A DNA stretch of 64,000 nt from Thermoflavimicrobium dichotomicum (GTDB taxonomy: Bacteria > Bacillota > Bacilli > Thermoactinomycetales > Thermoactinomycetaceae), in assembly GCF_900114055.1 (NCBI RefSeq), contig NZ_FORR01000001.1, positions 248,001-312,000 on the forward strand, read 5' to 3'. Each line of letters begins with the position of its first letter. Position 1 is the first letter of the stretch. Made by a program: the position numbers and the translations under genes. Positions 41,630 through 51,489 of this stretch are shown here, one piece after another. The notes under the pieces are model-generated. The model did not search any database, was not told the DNA's origin, and was given only the letters and a program-made list of their open reading frames with translations.

Positions 41630-42649
41630 TTATCTCTGAAGCCAAGCGATATCCGCTTGTTTTTTTATTTCCACTCCCTGATAGTAGTGATTGATAATCT
41701 CCGACACATCTTTTCCTCTATGCGCCAATAAATTGGCTCCCCACTGACTCATTCCTACTCCATGACCATAACCGTATATCGTAAATACAATCCGATCACC
41801 CATCACTTTCCAGCGAAAATCACTCGAAGGCAATTGAATGGCCTCACGAATCTGTCGACCTGTAAAACGCTGATTACCAATCTGTATTTCGGCGATCCGC
41901 CGCCCGCTTGTCCAGTGTAAAATACGCATGGATCGTTCAGAGGAAAAGGCAGACAGACTCTTGCCCTTATTTGTCTTTTTTGCTAATTGATTGATAAAGT
42001 CCGACCAGGTTATCACTTTTTGGCTATGGAATTTAGGCGATTTTTGATCCCAAGCAGAATCAACACTTCGTAAATAAGGATAGTATTGATTGAAATACTC
42101 TTCAGAATTCTCGGTCTTCCCATTGCTAGTCGAAAAGAACGCAGCATAAATCGGTTTTCCATGATAAGTAATGACCTGACCAGCTGTTTCTTGAACCGCT
42201 TTTTTTATTTTGCCATACTTTTCTTTAAAATGATCCCCCCATTCCCGACGCAATATTTCCTCCGGCTTATAAGATTGATGTTGTACCGTATCTGTCACAT
42301 GAGCACTTTTGCCAAGTGGCCCCCACTTGTCCATATCCGCAAGCGCACCTTGCATGAGACGATGAATGATGTATGTTCTGGCAACCAAAGCTTGGGCTTT
42401 TAATGCTTCCAAGTGAAAATCCACAGGCATTTCTGCTGCTACAACCCCTTGTACATAGTGCTCAAGTGGTACTTTTTCCACTCTTTTTTCCTTGGTTAAA
42501 TAAACTAGTACAGAAGGAGAAGAGCTTTTTTGGTTCACTATTTCTTGCTTTTTTATCGTTTCTTCTGATCTTGCAAAAGCCAAAATGGTTGGAATCACCA
42601 ACATACTTCCTAGCAAAATCAACAGATATAGCCATAGTTTTTTGGGCAC
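41630..42649 (-). CDS. spoIID: Stage II sporulation protein D
   Basis: A 339-residue SpoIID: an N-terminal membrane anchor (about 4-24), then VPLEHYVQGVVAAEMPVDFHLEALKAQALVARTYI with catalytic Glu, ISTSNGKTE-type substrate loop (FFSTSNGKTENSEEYFNQYYPYL), VGNQRFTGRQIRE and a YGYGHGVGMSQWGANLLA block. It is a lytic transglycosylase that trims glycans during engulfment with SpoIIP/M. I chose GTG at 42649 behind AAGGGGTG, giving the usual SpoIID length; longer frames add non-homologous residues. Confidence 0.95.
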   Translation of the reverse strand: MPKKLWLYLLILLGSMLVIPTILAFARSEETIKKQEIVNQKSSSPSVLVYLTKEKRVEKVPLEHYVQGVVAAEMPVDFHLEALKAQALVARTYIIHRLMQGALADMDKWGPLGKSAHVTDTVQHQSYKPEEILRREWGDHFKEKYGKIKKAVQETAGQVITYHGKPIYAAFFSTSNGKTENSEEYFNQYYPYLRSVDSAWDQKSPKFHSQKVITWSDFINQLAKKTNKGKSLSAFSSERSMRILHWTSGRRIAEIQIGNQRFTGRQIREAIQLPSSDFRWKVMGDRIVFTIYGYGHGVGMSQWGANLLAHRGKDVSEIINHYYQGVEIKKQADIAWLQR

Positions 42650-42787
42650 TGCTCCCCACCCCTTCCATTCTTCTGTCTCTAATCTATGAAAAGGTGAGAG
42701 AATTAGAACCCATCTTTCGAGATTATTGATAACCTCTTCCAAGACCTGCTTTCATTTCAGTCAATGCACCTCTGGCACAATTCCCAT

Positions 42788-42822
42788 AAAAAAATCCCTC
42801 AATCCATTTTCAGGTTGAGGGA
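42788..42822 (-). terminator. Terminator of murA
   Basis: TCCCTCAA (42795-42802) pairs with TTGAGGGA (42815-42822), then seven T on the minus strand, 23 bases past the stop. Confidence 0.88.
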
Positions 42823-42844
42823 AGTATTGCATGATGCAGTCTTT

Positions 42845-44146
42845 TTATGCATAAGAACGCTTATCCACTACCGTTTCTTCATCATCTTCAACCGTGATTC
42901 GCTCAATATCAGCACCTAGCGATTTCAGTTTCCCTACAATATCCACATAACCACGATCAATATGATGAAGTTCGGTAACTTCTGTTACGCCATCTGCTAC
43001 AAGTCCTACCAAAATGAGAGCAGCTCCTGCACGCAAATCTGTTGCTTTTACTTGCGCTCCAGACAGAGGATGTCCACCTTCAATCACAGCTGTGCGTCCA
43101 TCAATTTTAATCTTGGCACTCATCCGCTTCATCTCTTCTACATGCATAAAACGATTTTCAAAAACGGTCTCTGTTAACAGACTCGTTCCGTTCGCCGTCA
43201 GTTGCAGTGCCATCATCTGTGATTGAAGATCTGTTGGGAATCCAGGATATGGGAGGGTTTTTACATCTACAGGTTTGAGCTCTCCTTCAGCACGTACGAA
43301 AATGCCATTTTCACCTTCCAACACATGTACACCCATCTCACGCAGTTTTGCAATAAGTGGGTTCAAATGATCGCTAATGGCTCCTTCAACGAACACTTCT
43401 CCACGTGTAATCGCTGCAGCCACCATATACGTACCTGCTTCAATACGATCAGGAATGACGGTATATTCAGTTCCACGCAAAAAGTCAACACCATCAATCC
43501 GAATTTCATCTGTTCCTGCTCCGCGAATTTTAGCTCCCATGGCATTGAGGAAGTTGGCCAGATCAACAATTTCAGGTTCGCAAGCTGCATTTTCAATGAC
43601 AGTTCTCCCTTCAGCCAGAGTTGCTGCCATTAAAATATTTTGTGTTGCTCCTACACTGGGAAAATCAAGATAAATACGAGTTCCTCTCAGTTTATCTGGC
43701 ACATGTCCTTCCACATAACCTTGCTGAATATCAAACTGAACACCTAATGCCTCTAACCCCTTTAGATGTTGGTCAATAGGGCGGCTACCGATCGCACATC
43801 CACCTGGAAGAGGAATACGTGCATGCTTTCTACGGGCAAGCAGTGGTCCCATAACCAATATGGACGCTCTCATTTTTCGTACCAGGTCATAGGGTGCTTC
43901 AGTCGATTGAATTTTTTCTGCGTTAATCGTTACATGATTTTCTCCCAACTCAGCAAAAACACCCAATTTTTGCAACAATTTTGTAATGGTTTTTACATCT
44001 TCCAATGGCGGGGTATCATGAATGGTAATATGACCTCTGGAAGCCAAAATCGAAGCAGCAATCAGTGGGAGCACAGCATTCTTCGCTCCATGAACCTTTA
44101 CTCTACCTTTTAACCTTTTTCCACCTCTAACAATAATTTTCTCCAA
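42845..44146 (-). CDS. murA: UDP-N-acetylglucosamine 1-carboxyvinyltransferase
   Basis: A 433-residue MurA. It has [28 protein letters not shown] with the substrate Lys-Asn pair, [14 protein letters not shown], the flexible loop [16 protein letters not shown] with the catalytic Cys that fosfomycin modifies, and [17 protein letters not shown]. It adds enolpyruvate to UDP-GlcNAc, the first committed peptidoglycan step. I chose TTG at 44146, with GGAGGG 7 bases upstream; a GTG at 44161 overlaps that SD. It follows ywmB by 17 bases. Confidence 0.96.
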   Translation of the reverse strand: MEKIIVRGGKRLKGRVKVHGAKNAVLPLIAASILASRGHITIHDTPPLEDVKTITKLLQKLGVFAELGENHVTINAEKIQSTEAPYDLVRKMRASILVMGPLLARRKHARIPLPGGCAIGSRPIDQHLKGLEALGVQFDIQQGYVEGHVPDKLRGTRIYLDFPSVGATQNILMAATLAEGRTVIENAACEPEIVDLANFLNAMGAKIRGAGTDEIRIDGVDFLRGTEYTVIPDRIEAGTYMVAAAITRGEVFVEGAISDHLNPLIAKLREMGVHVLEGENGIFVRAEGELKPVDVKTLPYPGFPTDLQSQMMALQLTANGTSLLTETVFENRFMHVEEMKRMSAKIKIDGRTAVIEGGHPLSGAQVKATDLRAGAALILVGLVADGVTEVTELHHIDRGYVDIVGKLKSLGADIERITVEDDEETVVDKRSYA

Positions 44147-44163
44147 GTTTCTTCCCTCCACAT

Positions 44164-44892
44164 TTAGTATTCTATTGTAATAATAGGTGTTCCCAATGTA
44201 AACATGAGCCGCTTTCTTTCTTTATTTATTCTGGTAGCAACTTGTACATTCATCCAGCCGCCTTTGGTTTCCAATCGATCTGGAATCCATGCAGAATAAG
44301 CGGATATGCTAATGGTTTGCTTTGTGCGCATTGCTTCCACTTGATGAGCTCTTAGTCTTTTTAATACTTGAAACGTAAATTCTCCAGGATGGGAAGAAGA
44401 AATCGGTTTGCTTGCTTGAATTGAATAGTAAAAATGCGGAATAAGTCCCTGTTTCTCTAAAATATTCTCCAAGTTATTTTTGGCCTGGATCCACTCCAAG
44501 CTTGCATTCCCATCCGCCACAATCTCCAGAGAAACATATGGTTGTACCCAGTATTGATCAGGCTCATCGTTGATAACGCGAAAATAAATCATGAGGTTTC
44601 GACTGTATTGTGCCTTGGATAAATAGCGTATACCATCTATGTTCGTTTCTTTTTTTATATGTGTGAACTTCAGAGATTGCCCCATTTTTTTTACAAATTG
44701 TTCTACCTCATCACGCGCCATTGGCTTCACTATTCTTCCACGATGTTGTAAAACACATTGTTCGATTTGGAGGCCCATCTCATCAAGTATACGTAACAAT
44801 ACTTTCTCCACGGATGGAGATACTTGTGAGCCAGCTAGCCACAAACTCCAAATAATCCCAAAACTCGCTTTAACAAAACGCCAACAATCCAT
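44164..44892 (-). CDS. ywmB: YwmB family protein (TATA-box-binding-like fold)
   Basis: A 242-residue protein of the YwmB/DUF1779 family, named for a TBP-like fold. It has an N-terminal hydrophobic stretch (about 8-22) that may be a signal, then alternating strands and helices including [20 protein letters not shown] and [29 protein letters not shown]. Its role is unknown. It sits upstream of murA and spoIID as in B. subtilis. Confidence 0.88.
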   Translation of the reverse strand: MDCWRFVKASFGIIWSLWLAGSQVSPSVEKVLLRILDEMGLQIEQCVLQHRGRIVKPMARDEVEQFVKKMGQSLKFTHIKKETNIDGIRYLSKAQYSRNLMIYFRVINDEPDQYWVQPYVSLEIVADGNASLEWIQAKNNLENILEKQGLIPHFYYSIQASKPISSSHPGEFTFQVLKRLRAHQVEAMRTKQTISISAYSAWIPDRLETKGGWMNVQVATRINKERKRLMFTLGTPIITIEY

Positions 44893-44958
44893 TCTCTTCT
44901 CTCCCTATGAGTCTATTTCTATCAGTTTCGGCTCATAGGAAAGAGAATATACCCGAAA

Positions 44959-45201
44959 TTATACAAATAATTCGGTAATCATGCGTGTCCAATCCAAATA
45001 ATCAATAAAAAAAGTAGCCAGCTGATGTCCAAAAATAATTGAAAGTAAGAGCATCAACACTCTGATCTGAAAAGGTTTTTTTGTCTGGATCCATTTGTCG
45101 ATTCGTATGTTAGAAAGGATAGACCAGCAAAAAAGAATGCTGGAAATGGACAAAATAATATTAATGAGTGCGGTTATGGCGAGATGGGTTGCTCCATCCA
45201 T
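44959..45201 (-). CDS. ywzB: YwzB family membrane protein (DUF1146)
   Basis: An 80-residue protein with two membrane helices (about 8-28 and 46-66) around a basic loop (RIDKWIQTKKPFQIR). Length and the RVLMLLLSIIFGHQLATFFIDYL segment fit DUF1146/YwzB. Function unknown. AAAGGAGTG lies about 7 bases before the ATG at 45201. It is the gene between the nuo terminator and ywmB, the same neighbourhood as in B. subtilis, where it follows the atp operon. Confidence 0.88.
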   Translation of the reverse strand: MDGATHLAITALINIILSISSILFCWSILSNIRIDKWIQTKKPFQIRVLMLLLSIIFGHQLATFFIDYLDWTRMITELFV

Positions 45202-45291
45202 ATATATGCACTCCTTTGATTTAAGGTTCCTTACCAACAACCATGTTACATCAAAATGTGTTTTGACGCAAAAGTTTTGCTTTCAATTTAC

Positions 45292-45331
45292 AAAAAATGT
45301 TCACCTCTATCCAAAACGATAGAGGTGAACA
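45292..45331 (-). terminator. Terminator of the nuo operon
   Basis: TGTTCACCTCTATC (45298-45311) pairs with GATAGAGGTGAACA (45318-45331), a 14-bp stem, followed by TTTTTTG on the minus strand. It lies 4 bases past the nuoN stop. Confidence 0.92.
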
Positions 45332-45335
45332 CCGG

Positions 45336-46790
45336 CTATCGTAACAGCGATTGTAGTGTTTCCAACACAAACTGTGGCATTATTCCGATCCCCATAGTTG
45401 CGATCAAGCTAATCCCAATCGCCACTTTCATGGGCCAAGAAACACGGACAGGATCTGAAGATGCTGGTCGGCGGAAATACATTTGGCGAATGACAGCAAA
45501 GTAGTAATAATAGGAAATAATTGTAGTGACAATCATCACAGCAATCAGCCAAATATGGTTCAGCTCGAGCGCTCCCATGATAATATAAAATTTGCCAAAA
45601 AAACCCGCTGTAACCGGAATTCCTGCTAATGAAAGAAGGAATACTGACATGGACAAAGCGAGCAACGGTGAACGATGATATAATCCGGCAAATGCTTTCA
45701 AATCCTCGCTCTTCTCTTGCTCGGCTACTAATGCGATCACAGCAAATACTCCGATGGTCATAAAAAGATAGACAAATAGGTAAAAGAAAACAATTGGGAT
45801 CAGTATTTGATTTCCTGTAGCAACAGCAACCAAAACATAACCCGCATGAGCAATGCTGGAATAAGCCATCATCCGTTTTACATTGGTTTGCCGCAAAGCC
45901 ACTGTATTTCCGATTATCATGGATAGTGTCGCCATGATCATGAACAGAATAATCATATCCTCCTGAAATTCTCCATATGGTCCGGCATAGGCCATATATA
46001 CGATCAGTACAAGAGCAAAAGTCACACTTTTAGAAACAATGGCTAAAAAAGACGTGATCGGAGTAGGTGCTCCTTGATAAACATCAGGCGCCCACGTGTG
46101 AAAAGGTGCCGAAGCCAGTTTGAATCCAAAGCCGACCATCATTAAAAAGAAGGAAAGGTAGACATAAGCTTCATAGGAGCTTCCCACTTGACTGAGTTGC
46201 TTTTGAATCTCCCCTACATGGGTTGTACCTGTTAAACCATATAGAAAAGACATCCCATACAAAATAAAGGCAGAAGATACACCCCCCAGAACAACGTATT
46301 TCCAGGCAGCTTCATTGGACCGGTTTTTCTTTTTTTGAATCCCCACCAAAATGTAAGATGACAGACTAAGCAACTCTAATCCGGTATACAGTCCAATCAA
46401 ATCGGCAGTAGATACCACAATCATTCCACCAAGAACAGCTGTCAGCAGCAGATAGTAATATTCTCCTTCATGGGGTTCATACTCTTTTTTTTCCTGCCCC
46501 AATGAGACAAGTAATACCAAAGCCGCACCCGTTAAAAGAATGATTTTCCAAATCAAGGTATAGGGTGCCAGAATATAAGCTCCATCCAAAATCATTGCTG
46601 ACTTATGCCGAAACTGTGTGATCACCCAGCCGCCTGCCATCCCCACAGCGAGCAGGCTAAGAAACCCAATCCATCGCCGCGATGCTGTATTTTTTAAGAA
46701 AAGATCCACTACAATCAGCAGGGCACAAGCGATCGCAATAACCCATTCTGGCGCCATTATTCCCCAATCCATATCTGACATCGATTGCAT
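45336..46790 (-). CDS. nuoN: NADH-quinone oxidoreductase subunit N
   Basis: A 484-residue antiporter-like membrane subunit with about 14 helices. It has LELLSLSSYILVGI with the key Glu, FGFKLASAPFHTWAPDVYQGAPTPITSFLA and RQTNVKRMMAYSSIAHAGYVLV. It is one of three proton channels in the membrane arm of complex I. I chose the ATG at 46790 with GGAGGG 7 bases upstream. It is the last of eleven nuo genes. Confidence 0.96.
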   Translation of the reverse strand: MQSMSDMDWGIMAPEWVIAIACALLIVVDLFLKNTASRRWIGFLSLLAVGMAGGWVITQFRHKSAMILDGAYILAPYTLIWKIILLTGAALVLLVSLGQEKKEYEPHEGEYYYLLLTAVLGGMIVVSTADLIGLYTGLELLSLSSYILVGIQKKKNRSNEAAWKYVVLGGVSSAFILYGMSFLYGLTGTTHVGEIQKQLSQVGSSYEAYVYLSFFLMMVGFGFKLASAPFHTWAPDVYQGAPTPITSFLAIVSKSVTFALVLIVYMAYAGPYGEFQEDMIILFMIMATLSMIIGNTVALRQTNVKRMMAYSSIAHAGYVLVAVATGNQILIPIVFFYLFVYLFMTIGVFAVIALVAEQEKSEDLKAFAGLYHRSPLLALSMSVFLLSLAGIPVTAGFFGKFYIIMGALELNHIWLIAVMIVTTIISYYYYFAVIRQMYFRRPASSDPVRVSWPMKVAIGISLIATMGIGIMPQFVLETLQSLLR

Positions 46791-46794
46791 GCCG

Positions 46795-48285
46795 CTACCC
46801 TCCGATCTTTGATACCATCTGGTAAAGTGTAACCTGGATCGATTCTTCCAGTAACTTCGGATACACCCCAATTAAGGCAATAAACCCTACAAGAATAAAC
46901 ATGGGAAGCCATTCCTTGATTTGAATATCCTCCAAACCCATCCATTGATCTTTTATGGGACCAAACGTTGTTTTCAATACAGCACGCAAAGTATACACAG
47001 CTGCCAAAACCAAACCAATCGAACCCACTGCCGCCCACTCTGGATGTACCTGAAACAAGCCCAGAAATGCCAAAAATTCACTGATAAATCCAGATAAACC
47101 TGGCAAACCAAGCAGAGCTAATCCGGCCACCATAAGAATCCCGGATAACACCGGCATGCTTCTTGCCAATCCACCTAACCGGTCCAATTCCGTCGTTTTT
47201 GTCCGCTCATACAAACTTCCCACGATAAAGAACATGAGCGCAGAAATCAAACCGTGTGAGACTGCTTGAAATATAGCCCCTTGTAAACCAATCGTGGTTA
47301 AGGAGGCAATCCCAAGCAACAAAATCCCCATATGGCTAATACTTGAATAAGCCAACACGCGCTTTAATTCTTTTTGGACAAAAGCTAAAACCGCACCATA
47401 TAAAATGTTGATCAAACCCAATGCAATCAAAATGTAGGCAATTTCTTTCATATAGGCTCCAAACCAACCGACACCAAAGCGCAGCAATCCATAGGCACCC
47501 ATCTTTAACAAAATTCCGGAGTGAATCATCACAATGGGGGTGGGTGCTTCGACGTGCATACGCAGCATCCACGTATGGAATGGGAAAATCGGAAGCTTAA
47601 TGGCGAAAGCAACCAATAAAGAAATAAAAATGATCCACAATAAGGTAGGCGATACAGGTGATGCTTTCGATTGCATCCACATCTGTACCTCTAAATAGTC
47701 TAATGTACCAGTTAGACGAAACAGGGCAATCATGGCCAATAACATAAATCCTGAACCCAGTCCGTTATAGAGAAGAAATTGATTGGCTGCCTTTTCTTTA
47801 TCAAAATAACCCCAAATTCCCACGAGAAAAAAAGCTGCAACAAGGGTTATTTCAAAAAAGATGAAAAACAGGAACAGGTTATTGGCTAAAAATACACCCA
47901 GCATCCCTACCTCGAGCAGGAGGAACAAACTGTAATACTGCTTAGTCCTCTCCCGGATCAGAAAAGAAGCAACAGCTGCCAATGTACTGATCAAACCGGT
48001 TAAGAAAACAAGGGGCATGGATAAACCGTCAACGCCCATACTGTAGGAAATTTTCCAGAAGGTTGCTACTTGGATCCAGGTTATGGCTTGCTTCATCTGC
48101 ATTCCTACATATGTACTGTCAAACTGGCTATACATGATCCAAGCCAAAACAAGAGGCGGGATCGTCGCCCATATCCCCATCATTCGATGAAGAGTCGCTT
48201 TTTCCCGGGGAGTCATCCAAATCACCAATACACCAAGCAGTGGAGAAAAGGTAATCAAGGTCGGCAACCACTGGCTCCATGTCAT
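46795..48285 (-). CDS. nuoM: NADH-quinone oxidoreductase subunit M
   Basis: A 496-residue antiporter-like subunit with about 14 helices: MGVDGLSMPLVFLTGLIS, the Glu in FFEITLVAAFFLVGIWGY, AIKLPIFPFHTWMLRMHVEAPTPIVMIHSGILLKMGAYG and KRVLAYSSISHMG. It pumps protons in the membrane arm. The ATG at 48285 has GGGAGG upstream and overlaps the nuoL stop as ATGA. Confidence 0.96.
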   Translation of the reverse strand: MTWSQWLPTLITFSPLLGVLVIWMTPREKATLHRMMGIWATIPPLVLAWIMYSQFDSTYVGMQMKQAITWIQVATFWKISYSMGVDGLSMPLVFLTGLISTLAAVASFLIRERTKQYYSLFLLLEVGMLGVFLANNLFLFFIFFEITLVAAFFLVGIWGYFDKEKAANQFLLYNGLGSGFMLLAMIALFRLTGTLDYLEVQMWMQSKASPVSPTLLWIIFISLLVAFAIKLPIFPFHTWMLRMHVEAPTPIVMIHSGILLKMGAYGLLRFGVGWFGAYMKEIAYILIALGLINILYGAVLAFVQKELKRVLAYSSISHMGILLLGIASLTTIGLQGAIFQAVSHGLISALMFFIVGSLYERTKTTELDRLGGLARSMPVLSGILMVAGLALLGLPGLSGFISEFLAFLGLFQVHPEWAAVGSIGLVLAAVYTLRAVLKTTFGPIKDQWMGLEDIQIKEWLPMFILVGFIALIGVYPKLLEESIQVTLYQMVSKIGG

Positions 48286-50147
48286 CCAAATAACCTCCCT
48301 GCCAACAAGCTCACAATTAAAATCACAAAACTGACTACACTGATAAGGGCATAAGTTTGTGCCTGACCATTTTGAAGGGTAGAGCCGATCTTGCCCACTC
48401 TCATACTGATCCAACCGCAGAGTTGCACGAGTCCATCAATCACATAACGATCCCAAACCTGCAAAAGCCAGCCGAATCCTTTGAGTGGCAAAACAATGAG
48501 GGAATGATACATTTCATCCACATAATATTTGCGAACCAGGCATTGATGTAACCAAGGGACAGCTTGAGCAACACGCCTGGAATCCCATTTATTTACACCA
48601 TACATCAGATAAGCCAAACTGATTCCCAGCAAAGAAACGATGACTGCCAAAACGGGAATCCAGGCGATGGATTCTGGACCATGTAAGGATTTCATTCCTC
48701 CTGTTATTAACCATGTTTCGAGAAAATGGGTTGGAAATTGGATAAATCCTGCTACTGCGGATAAAATGGCCAAGACAATCATGGGACCAGTCATACTCCA
48801 AGGGACTCTTGCTGTTTTCGGTTCATGAGAACCTGCAAACACTTTAAAAAACAGACGGAACATATAAAAGGCTGTCAAAAAGGCTGCGATGACCCCGACA
48901 ATAAATAATCCATATCGGCCATTCGCATAAACGGATAACAAGATCTCATCTTTAGAGAAAAAACCTGAGAATGGAGGAATTCCAGCAATCGACAAACAAC
49001 CGATCAGGAAGAGCCAACCGAGTCCTTTATTTTTTTTCCATAATCCACCCATCTTGCGAATATCCTGCTCATGATGCAAACTGACGATCACGGCTCCAGC
49101 GGCCAAGAATAGCAAAGCTTTGAAAAACGCATGGGTCATCAAGTGGAAAACGCCTGCCACATAACCAACAGATCCTAATGCCAACATCATATAGCCCAGC
49201 TGACTGACGGTAGAATAAGCAAGAATTCGCTTGATATCTGTTTGAGCGATTCCGATCGTTGCGGCAAAGATCGCAGTAAACCCTCCGACATAGGCAATCA
49301 CATCCATGGCTACAGAAGAAGCCTGAAAGAGCCAAAATGTGTTCGCTACCAGATAGACCCCAGCCGCAACCATGGTAGCTGCATGGATTAAAGCACTCAC
49401 AGGTGTGGGGCCTTCCATCGCATCTGGCAACCAGGTATGTAATGGGAATTGTCCAGATTTACCAACAGCTCCAATAAAAATCAAGATCGCAAACAAGGTG
49501 ATCATTCCAGAAGACAACTTTCCTGCTTCAATCGCCCCTTTCAAATCATGCAGCTCAAAACTTCCAATCTTGGCAAAAATCATGGCAATCGCAATAAATA
49601 AACCGATATCACCAATACGCGTCACAATAAACGCTTTTTGGGCAGCACGTTTCGCTTCTGGTTTGAAATACCAAAAGCCTACGAGCAGGAATGAACATAC
49701 CCCAACCAATTCCCAAAAGATATAAATTTGCAACAGGTTGGGTGAGATCACCAGGCCGAGCATGGAAAAAGTAAACAAGGCTAAATAGCTGTAAAATACA
49801 GTGAATCGCTCATCGTCTTTCATATATCCTGACGAATAAATATGAACAAGAAAGCTGACTAAACTTACAATGACTAGCATCAATACATTCAATGGCTGTA
49901 AAGTGACTCCAAACTGAATGGGTTTTTTATCGAGCGTAAGCCATGTAAATTCCCAGTCTGGTAATGAAACACCCGACCTTAAACTGCTAACCAGCAAAAC
50001 AAGAGAGAACACCAGTGAAATTCCTGTAGAGAGTACCCCAAACAAAGATGTCATTCGTTTTGATAAGATTCTCCTCCCCGCTACCATCAACAGAAAAGCG
50101 AGTAAAGGAGGAAGCAGGACTAATAGAACAAACCAGTCTTTATTCAC
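48282..50147 (-). CDS. nuoL: NADH-quinone oxidoreductase subunit L
   Basis: A 621-residue distal antiporter-like subunit. It has HIYSSGYMKDDERFTVFYSYL, FWELVGVCSFLLVGFWY with the key Glu, GKSGQFPLHTWLPDAMEGPTPVSALIHAATMVAAGVY, KRILAYSTVSQLGYMMLALG, and the long C-terminal lateral helix region after 520. GTG start behind AAGGATGG. It overlaps nuoM by 4 bases. Confidence 0.97.
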   Translation of the reverse strand: MNKDWFVLLVLLPPLLAFLLMVAGRRILSKRMTSLFGVLSTGISLVFSLVLLVSSLRSGVSLPDWEFTWLTLDKKPIQFGVTLQPLNVLMLVIVSLVSFLVHIYSSGYMKDDERFTVFYSYLALFTFSMLGLVISPNLLQIYIFWELVGVCSFLLVGFWYFKPEAKRAAQKAFIVTRIGDIGLFIAIAMIFAKIGSFELHDLKGAIEAGKLSSGMITLFAILIFIGAVGKSGQFPLHTWLPDAMEGPTPVSALIHAATMVAAGVYLVANTFWLFQASSVAMDVIAYVGGFTAIFAATIGIAQTDIKRILAYSTVSQLGYMMLALGSVGYVAGVFHLMTHAFFKALLFLAAGAVIVSLHHEQDIRKMGGLWKKNKGLGWLFLIGCLSIAGIPPFSGFFSKDEILLSVYANGRYGLFIVGVIAAFLTAFYMFRLFFKVFAGSHEPKTARVPWSMTGPMIVLAILSAVAGFIQFPTHFLETWLITGGMKSLHGPESIAWIPVLAVIVSLLGISLAYLMYGVNKWDSRRVAQAVPWLHQCLVRKYYVDEMYHSLIVLPLKGFGWLLQVWDRYVIDGLVQLCGWISMRVGKIGSTLQNGQAQTYALISVVSFVILIVSLLAGRLFG

Positions 50148-50171
50148 GGTTCATCCATCCTTTACTTCAGA

Positions 50172-50477
50172 TTAACCCTTCATGGAATTATATTTATCCG
50201 CTTCCACGGTACCTTTGTTTCGATATAGCGCAATTAAAATGGCAATCCCTACAGCTGCTTCAGCTGCAGCAATCGCAATGCTAAACAGAGAAAATACTTG
50301 CCCTGAAATACTGGGGAAAATGCCGTATTTGGCAAAAGCAACCAGATTAATATTGACAGCATTGAGCATAAGCTCGATGGAAAACAGAACCATGACTGCA
50401 TTTCTTTTTGTAATCACACCATAAAGGCCGATGCTGAACAAAATGGCCGCAAGAGCCAGATAAGAAGTGATATTCAT
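50172..50477 (-). CDS. nuoK: NADH-quinone oxidoreductase subunit K
   Basis: A 101-residue subunit with three membrane helices: [39 protein letters not shown] with the conserved intramembrane Glu, and [23 protein letters not shown] with a second Glu. These acidic residues are part of the proton path. AGGAG precedes the ATG, which shares one base with the nuoJ stop. Confidence 0.96.
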   Translation of the reverse strand: MNITSYLALAAILFSIGLYGVITKRNAVMVLFSIELMLNAVNINLVAFAKYGIFPSISGQVFSLFSIAIAAAEAAVGIAILIALYRNKGTVEADKYNSMKG

Positions 50478-50986
50478 TATTTTTTCTCCTCTCTTTTCGC
50501 CAAGACTATGGCTCCAATCAAGGCAACCAGTAACAAAATGGAAGTCACTTCAAATGGAATCATATACGTCTTAAACATGGCTTTTCCTAAATCCGTTACC
50601 TTAAACGCTGCAGCTTGAGGTTCCCCCGTCGAAAAGAAAGGATTTCGATAGATGATCCATATCACGATAGCCAGGAATCCGCCTACACCGAGTAAACTCA
50701 ATAGTTTATGCACAGTAAATGGGGCTACTTTGTCTTCGTCTTTATGCTTCGTCAACATAATTCCAAAAATCATTAAAATGGAAACAGCACCTGTATAGAT
50801 TAAAATCTGAATCACAGCAAGAAAGGGCGCATCGAGTAATACGTATAATCCAGCAATGCTAAAAAAAGTAAAAGCCAGAGCCAGTGCCATATGCATAACC
50901 CGTGTCAAATTGATCATGAAAACTGCTCCACCAATAGCCAAAACAGAAAAAATGAAAAAAGCAATGAATTCTCCATTGATATTCAT
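50477..50986 (-). CDS. nuoJ: NADH-quinone oxidoreductase subunit J
   Basis: A 169-residue membrane subunit with five helices: [42 protein letters not shown] and [22 protein letters not shown] with the conserved Tyr-Thr-Gly-Ala turn. GGAGGG precedes the ATG, which overlaps the nuoI stop as ATGA. Confidence 0.95.
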   Translation of the reverse strand: MNINGEFIAFFIFSVLAIGGAVFMINLTRVMHMALALAFTFFSIAGLYVLLDAPFLAVIQILIYTGAVSILMIFGIMLTKHKDEDKVAPFTVHKLLSLLGVGGFLAIVIWIIYRNPFFSTGEPQAAAFKVTDLGKAMFKTYMIPFEVTSILLLVALIGAIVLAKREEKK

Positions 50987-51432
50987 GCCTGATTCCCTCC
51001 GGGTTTCGGCTTGCTTGATATGTTATCCTGCCGGATGTTTTGATCATTTTCGTGTAACCATTTCATGTTTTTAAACAAATCATCACGGCTATAGGTGGCC
51101 AACTCAAAATTACTTGTCATGATAATGGCTTCCGTTGGGCACACTTCTGTGCACAAATCACACAAGATGCAAATTTCAAAATTAATATCATAGGTGTCGA
51201 TGATTTTGCCTTTTTTATTGGGATCTGGATGTTTCTTTCCTGTTAAAGTAATGCAATCCGTCGGGCAAATTCGGGCGCATTGATTACACACAATACACTT
51301 TTCGGGGTCAAAATGTTGAATCCCCCGATACCGGTCTGGCATTTCCAAAGGTTCATGGGGATATTTATACGTCACTTTTGGCTTCGCCAAATTTTTAAGC
51401 GTGATACCCATCCCCTTAATCAGCCCAAACAT
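50983..51432 (-). CDS. nuoI: NADH-quinone oxidoreductase subunit I (2x 4Fe-4S)
   Basis: A 149-residue ferredoxin-type subunit. Two 4Fe-4S motifs are complete: CIVCNQCARICP and CILCDLCTEVCP. They carry electrons towards the NuoB cluster. I chose the ATG at 51432 with AAAGGAGG upstream; a longer frame adds 15 unrelated residues. It lies 57 bases after nuoH and overlaps nuoJ by 4 bases. Confidence 0.96.
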   Translation of the reverse strand: MFGLIKGMGITLKNLAKPKVTYKYPHEPLEMPDRYRGIQHFDPEKCIVCNQCARICPTDCITLTGKKHPDPNKKGKIIDTYDINFEICILCDLCTEVCPTEAIIMTSNFELATYSRDDLFKNMKWLHENDQNIRQDNISSKPKPGGNQA

Positions 51433-51489
51433 TGAAAGGCCTCCTTTCCTATTCTCGAGCCAGTGATCTACTATCATAGATACCCTTCC

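Noticed and set aside
42650-42742. Longer N-terminus for SpoIID
   Set aside because: The additional 31 residues lack homology and an SD; GTG at 42649 has AAGGGGTG at the right distance and gives the usual length.
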